Part shown: positions 44,217 to 53,305 of the stretch, one piece after another
How positions within the stretch are numbered: position 1 is the first letter of the stretch
How the letters are laid out: every line of letters starts with the position of its first letter
Assembly: GCF_001695855.1 (NCBI RefSeq)
Contig: NZ_MBSS01000023.1
Coordinates: forward strand, 186,001 to 250,000
Reading direction: 5' to 3'
DNA from: Ensifer sp. LC163
Lineage (GTDB): Bacteria > Pseudomonadota > Alphaproteobacteria > Rhizobiales > Rhizobiaceae
Length of the DNA stretch: 64,000 nucleotides
Notes under the pieces: model-generated
Seen by the model: only the letters and a program-made list of their open reading frames with translations
The model's database searches: none
Told to the model about the DNA's origin: nothing
Made by a program: the position numbers and the translations under genes

Positions 44217-45029
44217 ATGGAAACTCTGAATGTCAGCAATGTGAGCCTGACCTATCCTGGTCTCTATTCGGACGAGGCGGTCATCGCGCTCAAGGGCGTC
44301 AATCTCGAGATCAAGAGCGGCGATTTCGTCGTCGCGCTCGGCGCCTCGGGCTGTGGCAAGACCACGCTGCTCAATCTGATGGCGGGCTTCATGGCCCCGA
44401 GCGCCGGTGAAATCACGCTGGGAAGCCGTCGTGTCTCAGGCCCCGGCGCCGATCGTGGGGTCGTGTTCCAGAAGCATGCCCTGCTGCCCTGGCTCAATGT
44501 CATCGACAACACCGAGTTCGGACTGAAACTGCGTGGTGTCGACAAGGCGAAACGCCACGAGGTCGCCGCCAGGAACCTCGCCCTCGTCGGCCTGCAGGAT
44601 TTTCACCGGCACATGATCTACCACCTGTCCGGTGGCATGCAGCAACGTGTCGGCATCGCCCGGGCCCTGAGCTGCGATCCGTCGATGCTGCTGATGGACG
44701 AGCCGATGGCAGCCCTCGACGCGCTGACCCGCGAGACCATCCAGGAGCTGCTGCTGAAGGTCTGGCAACTGACCAACAAGATGTTCTTTTTCATCACTCA
44801 CAGCGTCGAAGAGGCGTTGTTCCTGGGGTCGCGCCTGATCGTCATGTCACCGCGACCGGGACGGATCACCCACACCTACGAGCTCGATTTCAACAAACGG
44901 TTCCTGGAAGAAGGCAATGCCCGTGCAATCAAATCCAGTCGCGACTTCATCGACATGCGTGAACAGATCCTCAGCATCATCTACGGCGACGAACGCCAGT
45001 CCGGAAACCCGGAGCTCCTCCATGCTTGA
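44217..45029 (+). CDS. tauB: Taurine ABC transporter ATP-binding protein
   Basis: 270 residues. Walker [10 protein letters not shown] near residue 42, Q-loop [16 protein letters not shown], signature [15 protein letters not shown], Walker [18 protein letters not shown] and switch [20 protein letters not shown] are intact, the pattern of the nitrate/sulfonate/taurine family. The end overlaps tauC by 8 bases, so the subunits are translated together. It drives taurine import. Confidence 0.93.
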   Translation: METLNVSNVSLTYPGLYSDEAVIALKGVNLEIKSGDFVVALGASGCGKTTLLNLMAGFMAPSAGEITLGSRRVSGPGADRGVVFQKHALLPWLNVIDNTEFGLKLRGVDKAKRHEVAARNLALVGLQDFHRHMIYHLSGGMQQRVGIARALSCDPSMLLMDEPMAALDALTRETIQELLLKVWQLTNKMFFFITHSVEEALFLGSRLIVMSPRPGRITHTYELDFNKRFLEEGNARAIKSSRDFIDMREQILSIIYGDERQSGNPELLHA

Positions 45030-45849
45030 GCGCGTGACGAAAGCCAAGCCGGTACGGCCGGGCCGGATCTACGGCGCACCCGGCGAAGGCATGAGCGGGC
45101 ATATCAGCCTCTTGACCGCGCTAACCCTGGTGGCGCTCTGGCTGCTGGTCACCGAGATGCAATGGGTCCGGCCGCTTTTCCTGCCATCGCCGCTGGCGGT
45201 CTGGGACAAGTTCGTGATCGCGCTGACGGAGGGCGTCTCCAACTCGACGCTCGCCCGACACACGCTGGCAAGCCTTGGCCGCGTGCTCGGTGCCTTTGCG
45301 CTCGCCCTCGTCACCGCCGTTCCGATCGGCATCCTCATGGGCGTGAACCGGGTGATGCGCGGGCTGTTCGATCCGATCATCGAGTTCTACCGTCCCTTGC
45401 CGCCGCTCGCCTACCTGCCGCTGATCATCATCTGGCTCGGCATCGGCGAGTTCCCGAAGGTGTTCCTGATCTACCTCGCGATCTTCGCGCCGATGGCGAT
45501 TGCCGCCCGTGCCGGCGTCCGGTCCGTCTCGATCGAGCAGATCCATGCGGCCTATGCGATGGGCGCAAGCCGCCGCCAGGTCATCAGCCACGTCATTCTC
45601 AAGGCGGCGCTGCCCGAGATCTTCACCGGGATGCGCATCGGCATCGGCGTCGGCTGGACGACGCTTGTCGCGGCCGAAATGGTCGCGGCCCACAGGGGCC
45701 TCGGCTTCATGGTCCTGAACGCCGCCGAGTTCCTGGCCAGTGACACCGTGATCATGGGTATCATCGTCATCGGCGTCTTCGCCTTCGCCTTCGATCTCCT
45801 GATCCGCCACCTCGAGAAGGCGCTCATTCCCTGGAAGGGCAAGGTGTGA
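45022..45849 (+). CDS. tauC: Taurine ABC transporter permease
   Basis: 275 residues, with six predicted hydrophobic helices and the ATPase-contact loop [36 protein letters not shown] near residue 173. [12 protein letters not shown] near residue 53 is common in this family. I chose the ATG at 45022, inside the tauB end; the earlier in-frame part is a shadow of tauB. It forms the membrane channel for taurine. About 155 bases separate it from tauX, including an imperfect hairpin around 45868-45900. Confidence 0.92.
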   Translation: MLERVTKAKPVRPGRIYGAPGEGMSGHISLLTALTLVALWLLVTEMQWVRPLFLPSPLAVWDKFVIALTEGVSNSTLARHTLASLGRVLGAFALALVTAVPIGILMGVNRVMRGLFDPIIEFYRPLPPLAYLPLIIIWLGIGEFPKVFLIYLAIFAPMAIAARAGVRSVSIEQIHAAYAMGASRRQVISHVILKAALPEIFTGMRIGIGVGWTTLVAAEMVAAHRGLGFMVLNAAEFLASDTVIMGIIVIGVFAFAFDLLIRHLEKALIPWKGKV

Positions 45850-46005
45850 CGATACGCCGTTCGCCAAGACCGCGGCCACCGAGCTGATGGCCGCCCGGTC
45901 CTAACAGGATCCCGTACCGCACAAACAAGCCGATCTGGCCGGTTCGCCCGGCCACGGCGAAGCCATGCCCGAAACATCGCCTGCAACACTTAGGGAACAT
46001 AAGCC

Positions 46006-46404
46006 ATGACCGCCCCGATGACCGCCAACGACCTCTCCAACCTCTTCGACGCCTTCAACCGGCACGACATCGACGGCGTCATGTCCTTCTTCGCCAAGGA
46101 CTGCGTCTTCAACACGGTGGCGGGCAGCGAAGCGCACGGCACCCGCGTCGAGGGAACCGAGCAGATCGCCACCGCCTTCAGCGGCGTCTGGCAGACGATG
46201 CCGGATGCCCACTGGGCCCACCACGGCCACTTCGTCCATGGAGACCGGGCCGTGTCGGAATGGACCTTCTCCGGCACGAACGCCGACGGCAGCCGCGTCG
46301 AGGCGGAAGGTTGTGACCTCTTCACGCTCCGCGACGGCAAGATCGTCCGCAAGCAGGCCTTTCGCAAGAACCGGCCGCTGATTGCGGCTCCCTTCCGCTA
46401 CTGA
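46006..46404 (+). CDS. tauX: SnoaL/NTF2-like protein, probable small subunit of taurine dehydrogenase
   Basis: 132 residues with an NTF2-like fold: NLFDAFNRHDIDGVMSFFAKDCVFN at the start, then HGTRVEGTEQIATAFSGVW, HHGHFVHGDRAVSEWTFSGT and CDLFTLRDGKIVRKQAFRK. It lies just before the FAD subunit. In Paracoccus the taurine dehydrogenase has a small subunit TauX of about 16 kDa and a larger FAD-binding TauY; this protein's calculated size (about 14-15 kDa) and place fit. It starts at 46006 or 46018. Its exact function in the complex is not known to me. Confidence 0.75.
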   Translation: MTAPMTANDLSNLFDAFNRHDIDGVMSFFAKDCVFNTVAGSEAHGTRVEGTEQIATAFSGVWQTMPDAHWAHHGHFVHGDRAVSEWTFSGTNADGSRVEAEGCDLFTLRDGKIVRKQAFRKNRPLIAAPFRY

Positions 46405-46429
46405 GCTCGAGCCAGGTCAGGAAACCGAC

Positions 46430-47827
46430 ATGGAACAGCTTGTCAGAACAGCACGGCCGAGCAAGCCCTTCGATCCGGCATACGATCCCAATCGCGCCGC
46501 CAATCCCGGCGACGGCAAGGATTATGCGCCGACCTACTGGATCGCAACGGCCGGACCGCCACCCGCCGACGATGGCCCTATCCTTGGGGATGTCGACGTC
46601 GACGTCGCGATCGTCGGCTCGGGATACACCGGCCTCTCCTGCGCCATCCATCTTGCCAGGGAGCACGGCATCAAGGCGACCGTGCTTGAAGCCAACGGCG
46701 TCGCCTGGGGCTGCAGCACCCGCAACGGCGGCCAGGCGCAGATTTCCGCCGGCCGGCTCAAGCGCTCGCAGTGGATCGAGCGCTGGGGCGTCGATGTCGC
46801 CAAGAAGCTGCACGTCGAAATCAGCGAAGCCTTCGATCTCTTCCGCGATCTCATCGCCTCGCCGGAGATCGCCTGCGACCCGCAGGATGGTGGACACCTT
46901 TACATTGCCCATCGCAACAAGGTGATGCCGTCGCTGGAGGCGGAGTCCCGCGTGCTCAACGACGTGTTCGGCTACCGCACGCGCATCCTTGGCCGAGACG
47001 AAATCCATCGCGACTTCGTCCGAGACAGCGAGGCGGTGGGCGCCCTCTACGAGCCGGACGGCATGGGCATCCATGCGGCCAAGCTCGCCTTCGGCTATCT
47101 CACTTTGGCGCGCAAGCTCGGCGCCCGCGTTCATACCTCCAGCCCGGTTCTTGGCTGTGATCAAAAAGGCGGCGTCTTTCACCTTCGCACCCCCGGCGGG
47201 ACAGTGCGGGCAAGGGCGGTGTGTTTTGCGACCGCCGGCTACACCTCACCCGGCCTGCATGCGCTGACGAAGCATCGGCTGATGCCGATCCTCTCCAACT
47301 CGATCGTCACCCGCGTGCTCACCGACGAAGAGCGGGCGGCGCTGAATTTTCAGACGCACATCCCGCTCACCGACACGCGCACGCTGCGCCACTACTACCG
47401 GCTGATGCCGGACGGACGCGTGCAGATCGGCAGCCGCAGCGCGATCACCGGCACGGACGCGGTCAACCCCAAACACCTCGACCGCCTGCTCGAGGGCCTC
47501 TACCGCAAGTTCCCGGTGCTCACCGGCATCAAGGTCGACTACTCCTGGTGGGGCTGGGTCGATGTCAGCCACGACATGATGCCGCGGATCTTTCGCCCCG
47601 ATCCGAAACAGGCGCTGTTCTACGCCATGGGCTATGGCGGCAACGGCGTCATGTATTCGGCCCAGGCCGGACGGCGCATGGCGCAGATGGTCGCCGGCAA
47701 GGGCGGCACCCTCGACCTGCCGATCTTCACCTCCCCTCTCCCCAGCCATGGGCTGCTGACGCCGTTCCGGCGCATCGGCCAGTGGGGGATGTACCGCTGG
47801 TACTACCTCAAGGACGAGATCCTCTAG
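46430..47827 (+). CDS. tauY: FAD-dependent oxidoreductase, probable large subunit of taurine dehydrogenase
   Basis: 465 residues of the glycine oxidase/D-amino acid oxidase (DAO) family. The nucleotide motif VAIVGSGYTGLSCAIHLAREHG lies near residue 58, NGGQAQISAGRL near 100, and the C-terminal FAD-contact YAMGYGGNGVMYSAQAGRRMAQMV near 405. TauXY oxidises taurine to sulfoacetaldehyde and ammonia, passing electrons to cytochrome c or the quinone pool. The ATG at 46430 lies in the TauX-end region, with AGGA upstream. Xsc, which uses sulfoacetaldehyde, follows. It is about 50 kDa, as reported for TauY. Confidence 0.82.
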   Translation: MEQLVRTARPSKPFDPAYDPNRAANPGDGKDYAPTYWIATAGPPPADDGPILGDVDVDVAIVGSGYTGLSCAIHLAREHGIKATVLEANGVAWGCSTRNGGQAQISAGRLKRSQWIERWGVDVAKKLHVEISEAFDLFRDLIASPEIACDPQDGGHLYIAHRNKVMPSLEAESRVLNDVFGYRTRILGRDEIHRDFVRDSEAVGALYEPDGMGIHAAKLAFGYLTLARKLGARVHTSSPVLGCDQKGGVFHLRTPGGTVRARAVCFATAGYTSPGLHALTKHRLMPILSNSIVTRVLTDEERAALNFQTHIPLTDTRTLRHYYRLMPDGRVQIGSRSAITGTDAVNPKHLDRLLEGLYRKFPVLTGIKVDYSWWGWVDVSHDMMPRIFRPDPKQALFYAMGYGGNGVMYSAQAGRRMAQMVAGKGGTLDLPIFTSPLPSHGLLTPFRRIGQWGMYRWYYLKDEIL

Positions 47828-47869
47828 CCGCTCGGTCGGCCCCAAAACCAACATGAAAGGAACCAGACA

Positions 47870-49645
47870 ATGAAAATGACGACCGAAGAGGCTTTCGTAA
47901 AAGTCCTCCAGATGCACGGCATCGAACATGCCTTCGGGATTATCGGCTCGGCGATGATGCCGGTGTCCGACCTCTTTCCAAGAGCCGGCATCACCTTCTG
48001 GGACTGCGCCCATGAAACCAACGCCGCACTGATTGCCGACGGGTACACCCGCGTCACCGGCAACATGTCGATGGCAATCGCCCAGAACGGCCCCGGCGTC
48101 ACCGGCTTCGTGACGGCGGTCAAGACCGCCTACTGGAACCATACGCCGATGCTTCTCGTCACGCCGCAGGCGGCAAACAAGACGATCGGCCAGGGCGGCT
48201 TCCAGGAAGTCGACCAGATGGCGCTGTTCGAGGAGATGGTCTGCTATCAGGAAGAGGTGCGCGACGCGAGCCGCGTTCCCGAAGTGCTCAACCGGGTCAT
48301 CGAGAAAGCCTGGCGCGGCTGCGCCCCGGCGCAAATCAACATCCCGCGCGATTACTGGACCCAGGTCATCGACGTCGAGTTGCCGAGCATCGTTCGCCTG
48401 GAGCGCCCGTCCGGCGGCAAGCAGGCGATTTCCGAAGCAGCAAGATTGCTGTCCGAAGCGAAATTCCCGGTGATCCTCAACGGCGCCGGTGTCGTCATCG
48501 GCGGCGCGATCGGTGAATCCATCGCGCTTGCCGAGCGTCTCGACGCCCCGGTCTGCTGCGGATACCAGCATAACGATGCCTTCCCCGGCGGCCATCGCCT
48601 GGCGGCAGGCCCGCTTGGCTACAACGGTTCCAAGGCGGCCATGGAACTGATCGCCAAGGCCGACGTGGTGCTGGCGCTCGGCACCCGCCTCAACCCGTTC
48701 TCGACGCTCCCGGGCTATGGCATCGACTACTGGCCGAAGAATGCCGCGATCATCCAGGTCGACATCAACTCCGATCGCATCGGCCTGACCAAGAAGGTGT
48801 CGGTCGGCATCTGCGGCGATGCCAAGCAGGTGGCAAGCCAGATCCTCGAGCAACTGTCGCCGTCGGCCGGCGATATCGGGCGCGAAGAGCGGAAGGCGCT
48901 GATCCACACGACCCGCTCGGCCTGGCTGCAGCAGCTGTCGTCGATGGACCATGAGGACGACGATCCGGGCACCGAATGGAACGCTGCGGCGCGCCGCCGG
49001 GAATCCGACCGCATGTCGCCGCGCCAGGCATGGCGCGCGATCCAGGCGGCCTTGCCGAAGGACGCCATCATCTCGACCGACATCGGCAACAATTGCGCCA
49101 TCGGCAACGCCTATCCGAGCTTCGAACAGGGCCGGAAATACCTCGCCCCCGGCATGTTCGGGCCCTGCGGCTACGGCTTCCCGTCGATCGTCGGCGCCAA
49201 GATCGGCTGCCCGGATGTGCCGGTGGTCGGCTTTGCCGGCGATGGCGCCTTCGGCATCTCGATGAACGAGATGACCTCCATCGGCCGTGCCGGCTGGCCG
49301 CCGATCACCATGGTGATCTTCCGCAACTTCCAGTGGGGAGCCGAGAAGCGCAACACGACGCTCTGGTACGACAACAACTTCGTCGGAACCGAGCTCAACC
49401 CCAACCTCAGCTACGCGAAGGTGGCCGACGGCTGCGGCCTCAAGGGCGTGACGGTCGACACCCAGGCGGACCTGACGGCCGCCCTGCAGCAGGCACTTGA
49501 GGACCAGTCACAGGGCGTGACCACTTTCGTCGAAGTCATCCTCAACCAGGAACTGGGAGAGCCCTTCCGCCGCGACGCGATGAAGAAGCCTGTGCAGGTG
49601 GCAGGCATCCAGCGCTCCGACATGCGACCGCAGCGGCACATCTGA
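47870..49645 (+). CDS. xsc: Sulfoacetaldehyde acetyltransferase
   Basis: 591 residues, the standard length. It is a thiamine diphosphate-dependent enzyme with an N-terminal Pyr domain (FGIIGSAMMPVSDLFPRAGITF, the catalytic Glu region near 24-50), a middle domain (about 190-350), and a C-terminal PP domain with GDGAFGISMNEMTSIGRAGWPPITMVIFRN near residue 460. Xsc converts sulfoacetaldehyde and phosphate to acetyl phosphate and sulfite. The ATG follows AAAGGAACC. It is followed by a strong hairpin and then by a probable sulfite/sulfate exporter and Pta, which uses the acetyl phosphate. Confidence 0.95.
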   Translation: MKMTTEEAFVKVLQMHGIEHAFGIIGSAMMPVSDLFPRAGITFWDCAHETNAALIADGYTRVTGNMSMAIAQNGPGVTGFVTAVKTAYWNHTPMLLVTPQAANKTIGQGGFQEVDQMALFEEMVCYQEEVRDASRVPEVLNRVIEKAWRGCAPAQINIPRDYWTQVIDVELPSIVRLERPSGGKQAISEAARLLSEAKFPVILNGAGVVIGGAIGESIALAERLDAPVCCGYQHNDAFPGGHRLAAGPLGYNGSKAAMELIAKADVVLALGTRLNPFSTLPGYGIDYWPKNAAIIQVDINSDRIGLTKKVSVGICGDAKQVASQILEQLSPSAGDIGREERKALIHTTRSAWLQQLSSMDHEDDDPGTEWNAAARRRESDRMSPRQAWRAIQAALPKDAIISTDIGNNCAIGNAYPSFEQGRKYLAPGMFGPCGYGFPSIVGAKIGCPDVPVVGFAGDGAFGISMNEMTSIGRAGWPPITMVIFRNFQWGAEKRNTTLWYDNNFVGTELNPNLSYAKVADGCGLKGVTVDTQADLTAALQQALEDQSQGVTTFVEVILNQELGEPFRRDAMKKPVQVAGIQRSDMRPQRHI

Positions 49646-49651
49646 CGTGCA

Positions 49652-49687
49652 GCCCATGCCCGGCGGCTGGTGTCGCCGGGCATGGGC
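49652..49687 (+). repeat. Intercistronic hairpin after xsc
   Basis: GCCCATGCCCGGCG and CGCCGGGCATGGGC form a perfect 14-pair stem with an eight-base loop between xsc and the exporter gene. It lacks a T-tract. It probably stabilises the xsc message and lowers downstream expression. Confidence 0.65.
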
Positions 49688-49721
49688 CTCTGACTTGGCG
49701 TTCTCAGACGGGAAATTTGAC

Positions 49722-50759
49722 ATGAATGCGGTATCCGAAACGACACGGCGGTTTCAATGGCTGCCCTCGACCCTGTCGACCTATGGTCCTGGCCTGCTGG
49801 TGACGGCTGCCGTTGCCATGGCCGCGCAGTTCCTGTCGGATCATTATGGCGCCCCCGCCATGCTGATGGCACTGCTGCTCGGAATCGCGTTCCACTTCCT
49901 GTCCGAAGAAGGCCGGTGCGTTGCCGGTATCGAGCTTTCGGCGAAGAAGATCCTCAGGATCGGCGTCGCTTTGCTCGGCATGCGCATCAGCGTCGACCTC
50001 TTGATCGGGCTCGGGAGCGGCACCATCCTCCTGCTGGTCGCAGCGATCGCAGCGACGATCCTGTTCGGGCTGGCCGCTGCCCGCATCCTTGGAAGAGGCT
50101 GGCGGCTTGCCCTTCTCACCAGCGGCGCGGTCGCGATTTGCGGTGCCTCCGCCGCCATGGCGATTGCCGCTGTCCTGCCGAAGAACGAGTTTTCCGAGCG
50201 CAATCTGATCTTCACCGTGCTTTCGGTGACCGTTCTCAGCACGCTCGCAATGATCGGCTATCCGATCCTCGCCCAGTCGCTCGGATTGGACGCACGCGCC
50301 ACCGGCATCTTCTTCGGCGGCACCATCCATGACGTGGCGCAAGTGGTCGGTGCCGGCTTTTCGGTGTCGCCGGAAGCCGGCGAAACGGCGACGCTCGTCA
50401 AGCTCATCCGCGTGACGATGCTGGCGCCGGTTGTGCTTATCTTCTCGATCGCGCTCAGGAACGTTCCGCAGGAGGGGGGGGAGGCCGGAAAGCGACCGCC
50501 ATTGCTGCCCGGTTTCGTCGTCGCCTTCCTGATCCTTGCCGCCATGAACTCCGGCGGGATCGTCCCGGCCGCAGTCGCCGAACTCGGCATGGAGACGTCG
50601 CGCTGGGCGCTGCTGGCGGGCATTGTCGCCGTCGGCATGAAGACATCCCTGCGGCGTGTGCTCGATGTCGGCGGCGATGCGGTCGCGCTCATCGTCGCCG
50701 AAACGATCTTCCTCGGCGTCTTCATCCTCGGCGGCATGCATTATCTGGGGCATCTCTAA
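49722..50759 (+). CDS. YeiH/UPF0324 family membrane protein, probable sulfite/sulfate exporter of the taurine pathway
   Basis: 345 residues with about ten hydrophobic segments. Family motifs are ALLLGIAFHFL near 47, ILRIGVALLGMRIS near 77, AICGASAAMAIAAVLP near 135 and GGTIHDVAQVVGAGFS near 196. It lies between xsc and pta. The pathway releases sulfite that must be exported or oxidised, and YeiH-type proteins occur in such gene sets, sometimes labelled TauZ. A run of eight G bases near 50474-50481 lies inside the coding region. The ATG at 49722 was preferred over an earlier in-frame site. Export of sulfite or sulfate is inferred from context. Confidence 0.8.
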   Translation: MNAVSETTRRFQWLPSTLSTYGPGLLVTAAVAMAAQFLSDHYGAPAMLMALLLGIAFHFLSEEGRCVAGIELSAKKILRIGVALLGMRISVDLLIGLGSGTILLLVAAIAATILFGLAAARILGRGWRLALLTSGAVAICGASAAMAIAAVLPKNEFSERNLIFTVLSVTVLSTLAMIGYPILAQSLGLDARATGIFFGGTIHDVAQVVGAGFSVSPEAGETATLVKLIRVTMLAPVVLIFSIALRNVPQEGGEAGKRPPLLPGFVVAFLILAAMNSGGIVPAAVAELGMETSRWALLAGIVAVGMKTSLRRVLDVGGDAVALIVAETIFLGVFILGGMHYLGHL

Positions 50760-51757
50760 TGAAACCACTCGATCGCATCATCGAAACCGCAAGAAAAACA
50801 CCGCGCCACATCGTCCTTGCCGAAGGTGAGGACACGCGGGTCGTCGCTGCAGCCGTGCGTGCCCGCGCCGAGGGCCTTGCCGAAATCACGCTCGTCGGCC
50901 GGCGCGAGATCATCGCCGAGCGCCTGCGCGATCACGGGGCCGATGAGCATGCCTTCCGGATCGAAAACCCGGCGACGTCAGTGCTGACGGAGCGGTTCGC
51001 ATCCCGGTATCATGAACTGCGCCGGAGCAAGGGGATCGATCGGGAAGCGGCCGAAAAGGCGGTGCGCGAAGACCTGGTCTTTGCCGCCATGATGGTTCGC
51101 GAGAACGAAGCGGACGGCACCATCGGCGGAGCGGTGGCGACCACGGCCGATACCGTACGCACCGCCCTGCAGATCATCGGCCGCGCGCCTGGCGCCAGCC
51201 TCGTCTCCAGTTTCTTTCTGATGATGCTGTGTCAGCCGCATCACGCCAAGAAGGGCGCCTTCGTCTTTTCCGACTGCGGCCTCGTCGTCGATCCCGACGC
51301 CGCCGGGCTCGCCGATATCGCCCGCATGTCGGCGCAGTCCTACACGTCGTTGCTGGGGGATCGGGCCAAGGTCGCGATGCTCTCCTTCTCAACCAATGGC
51401 AGTGCCGCGCACGATCGCGTCTCCAATGTGGTCGAGGCGACGCACATTGCCCGCGCCGCCAATCCCGACCTGCTGATCGACGGCGAATTGCAGTTCGACA
51501 GCGCCTTCGTCGAGGCCGTATCGTCGTCCAAGGCGCCCAACTCGACACTGCACGGGCAGGCGAACGTCTTCATCTTTCCCAATCTCGACGCCGCCAATAT
51601 CGGCTACAAGATCGCCCAGCGCATCGGCGGCGCGACCGCCATCGGCCCGGTGCTTCAGGGGCTCGCCAAGCCCGCCAACGATCTTTCGCGCGGCTGCACG
51701 GCCGATGACGTCTTCCACATGATCGCCGTCACCGTGGTCCAGGCCGCGTCGCAATAA
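50759..51757 (+). CDS. pta: Phosphate acetyltransferase
   Basis: 332 residues of the short Pta type, with no N-terminal regulatory domain. Family landmarks are VLAEGEDTRVVAAAVRA near residue 19, GGAVATTADTVRTALQIIG near 123, SFFLMML, VFSDCGLVVDP near 170, AMLSFSTNGSA near 207 and GGATAIGPVLQGLAKPANDLSRGC near 289. It converts the acetyl phosphate from Xsc to acetyl-CoA, completing taurine carbon use. The start shares bases with the exporter stop (TAATG). It is the last gene of the tau unit, followed by a 275-bp gap with no clear terminator. Confidence 0.94.
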   Translation: MKPLDRIIETARKTPRHIVLAEGEDTRVVAAAVRARAEGLAEITLVGRREIIAERLRDHGADEHAFRIENPATSVLTERFASRYHELRRSKGIDREAAEKAVREDLVFAAMMVRENEADGTIGGAVATTADTVRTALQIIGRAPGASLVSSFFLMMLCQPHHAKKGAFVFSDCGLVVDPDAAGLADIARMSAQSYTSLLGDRAKVAMLSFSTNGSAAHDRVSNVVEATHIARAANPDLLIDGELQFDSAFVEAVSSSKAPNSTLHGQANVFIFPNLDAANIGYKIAQRIGGATAIGPVLQGLAKPANDLSRGCTADDVFHMIAVTVVQAASQ

Positions 51758-52032
51758 AGGTGCTGTCGAACCCGCCTGATGGCCGCATCGGCGGCGATCG
51801 GGCCGAACGTCATTACCGTTCCCAAACCGAAAACAACTTCAAATCACCCGCATGCAATGATGCTGCCGATCACGGCCTATAGTTCGAGGCTTGCGTTTTC
51901 GACACGCTTTAGGTCGCCGCGAATTATCCAGTAGGCGCCGCCGAGAAATTTCGGCTACGAAGCATCGATTGATGCGGTTGCGTTGCGGAATGCGCCATGG
52001 GCGGCACCCCATGGACCATGCGGGAGAGGGCG

Positions 52033-52419
52033 ATGGAAGGACTGTTCGTCATACTGGTCTGTCAACTGATCGGCGAGATCGTTGTCAGAACGCTTGACCT
52101 GAGCATGCCAGCTCCCGCACTCGGCATCGTGCTTCTGCTTGTCTATCTCTGGCTTGCCGACAGGAGAGCGGGGTCGGGCGATGGCGTGGCCGACATCCGC
52201 GTCAGCGGCGTAGCCGACACTCTCCTCAAGAACCTCGGCGTGCTGTTCGTGCCCCTCGGCGTCGGGGTGATGCAGAACTATCGGTTGATCTACGACTATG
52301 CCGGCACGATCGTTATCGCCGTCGTCGTGTCCACCATTGTCACATTGATGGTGACGGTGGGAGCGTTCCTGCTCGCCAGCAGGTTGTTCGGCGCGGAAGG
52401 GACTGGCGATGGACACTAG
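52033..52419 (+). CDS. LrgA/CidA family holin-like protein
   Basis: 128 residues with four hydrophobic segments and the family motifs LVCQLIGEIVVRTLDLSMPAPALGIVLLLVYL and LLKNLGVLFVPLGVGVM. LrgA/CidA proteins act like holins or small-molecule transporters, for example for pyruvate or overflow metabolites. The ATG at 52033 follows GGGAGAGGG closely; upstream ATGs are possible. It overlaps the LrgB-type gene by 11 bases. A role next to the acetyl phosphate-forming tau unit is only a guess. Confidence 0.88.
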   Translation: MEGLFVILVCQLIGEIVVRTLDLSMPAPALGIVLLLVYLWLADRRAGSGDGVADIRVSGVADTLLKNLGVLFVPLGVGVMQNYRLIYDYAGTIVIAVVVSTIVTLMVTVGAFLLASRLFGAEGTGDGH

Positions 52420-53134
52420 CGGTCGCGTGTTCGAGCTTTGGGTCTACCTCTCGACCAGCCCCCTTACGTGGCTGACCGTGACGATCGGAGCCTATATCGC
52501 CGCTCAACGGCTTGCGGCGCTCAGCGGTTTCAACCCCATCGTCAATCCCGTCCTGATTTCCGTCGTCCTGGTGATCTCGATACTGGCGGCAACCGGAACA
52601 TCCTATTCGACCTATTTCGACGGGGCGCAGTTCGTGCATTTCGCACTGGGGCCGGCGACGGTGGCGCTTGCCGTTCCTCTTTACCGGAACCGGACACTGA
52701 TCAGGCAGAACTTCGTGCCCGTGATCGTCGCGCTTATCGCAGGCAGCCTGACGGCGATCGTTTGCGCCACGGGTGTCGCCCTCCTGCTCGGCGCACCCGA
52801 CAGCGTTGCCATATCCCTGGCGCCGAAGTCGGCAACGGCAGGCATCGCCGTCGGCATCTCGCAGCAGCTCGGCGGCGACCCGGCCCTGACCGCACTTTTC
52901 GTCATCTTCACCGGCGTGCTAGGGGCGATCATCGTCACGCCGCTGATGAACCTTCTTCGCATCCGCAACTACGCGGCACGTGGGTTCGCGGCAGGCCTGA
53001 CATCGCACGGCATCGGCACCGCGCGCGCCTTTCAGGTCAACGAGATTGCCGGCACGTTCTCGGGCCTCGCGATGGCGCTCAATGGCATATTGACCTCCGC
53101 CATCGCAGCCGTTGTCCTCGGGTTGTTGCTCTGA
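52409..53134 (+). CDS. LrgB family membrane protein
   Basis: 241 residues with about six hydrophobic segments. Family motifs are NPVLISVVLVISIL near 46, YFDGAQFVHFALGPATVALAVPLYRN near 68, SLAPKSATAGIAVGISQQLGG near 136 and GFAAGLTSHGIGTARAFQVNEIAGTFSGLAMALNG near 193. It works together with LrgA-type proteins at the cell membrane in autolysis control or metabolite transport. It is translationally coupled to the LrgA gene. Confidence 0.92.
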   Translation: MDTSGRVFELWVYLSTSPLTWLTVTIGAYIAAQRLAALSGFNPIVNPVLISVVLVISILAATGTSYSTYFDGAQFVHFALGPATVALAVPLYRNRTLIRQNFVPVIVALIAGSLTAIVCATGVALLLGAPDSVAISLAPKSATAGIAVGISQQLGGDPALTALFVIFTGVLGAIIVTPLMNLLRIRNYAARGFAAGLTSHGIGTARAFQVNEIAGTFSGLAMALNGILTSAIAAVVLGLLL

Positions 53135-53305
53135 TCGCACCTGGCCGAGCCTATGTCGACGGGAACACGTCTGTAAACCCGGTCACGGCTCGCCCGAACG
53201 GACATGGCGCACTTGCATTGTAACTGCTCCGTGCACTAGCATCCCGAGAACAAGACAGGACGCCGGCTGGGGACTGCTTGCACTGCACTGTGACTGGGGG
53301 ATGTG

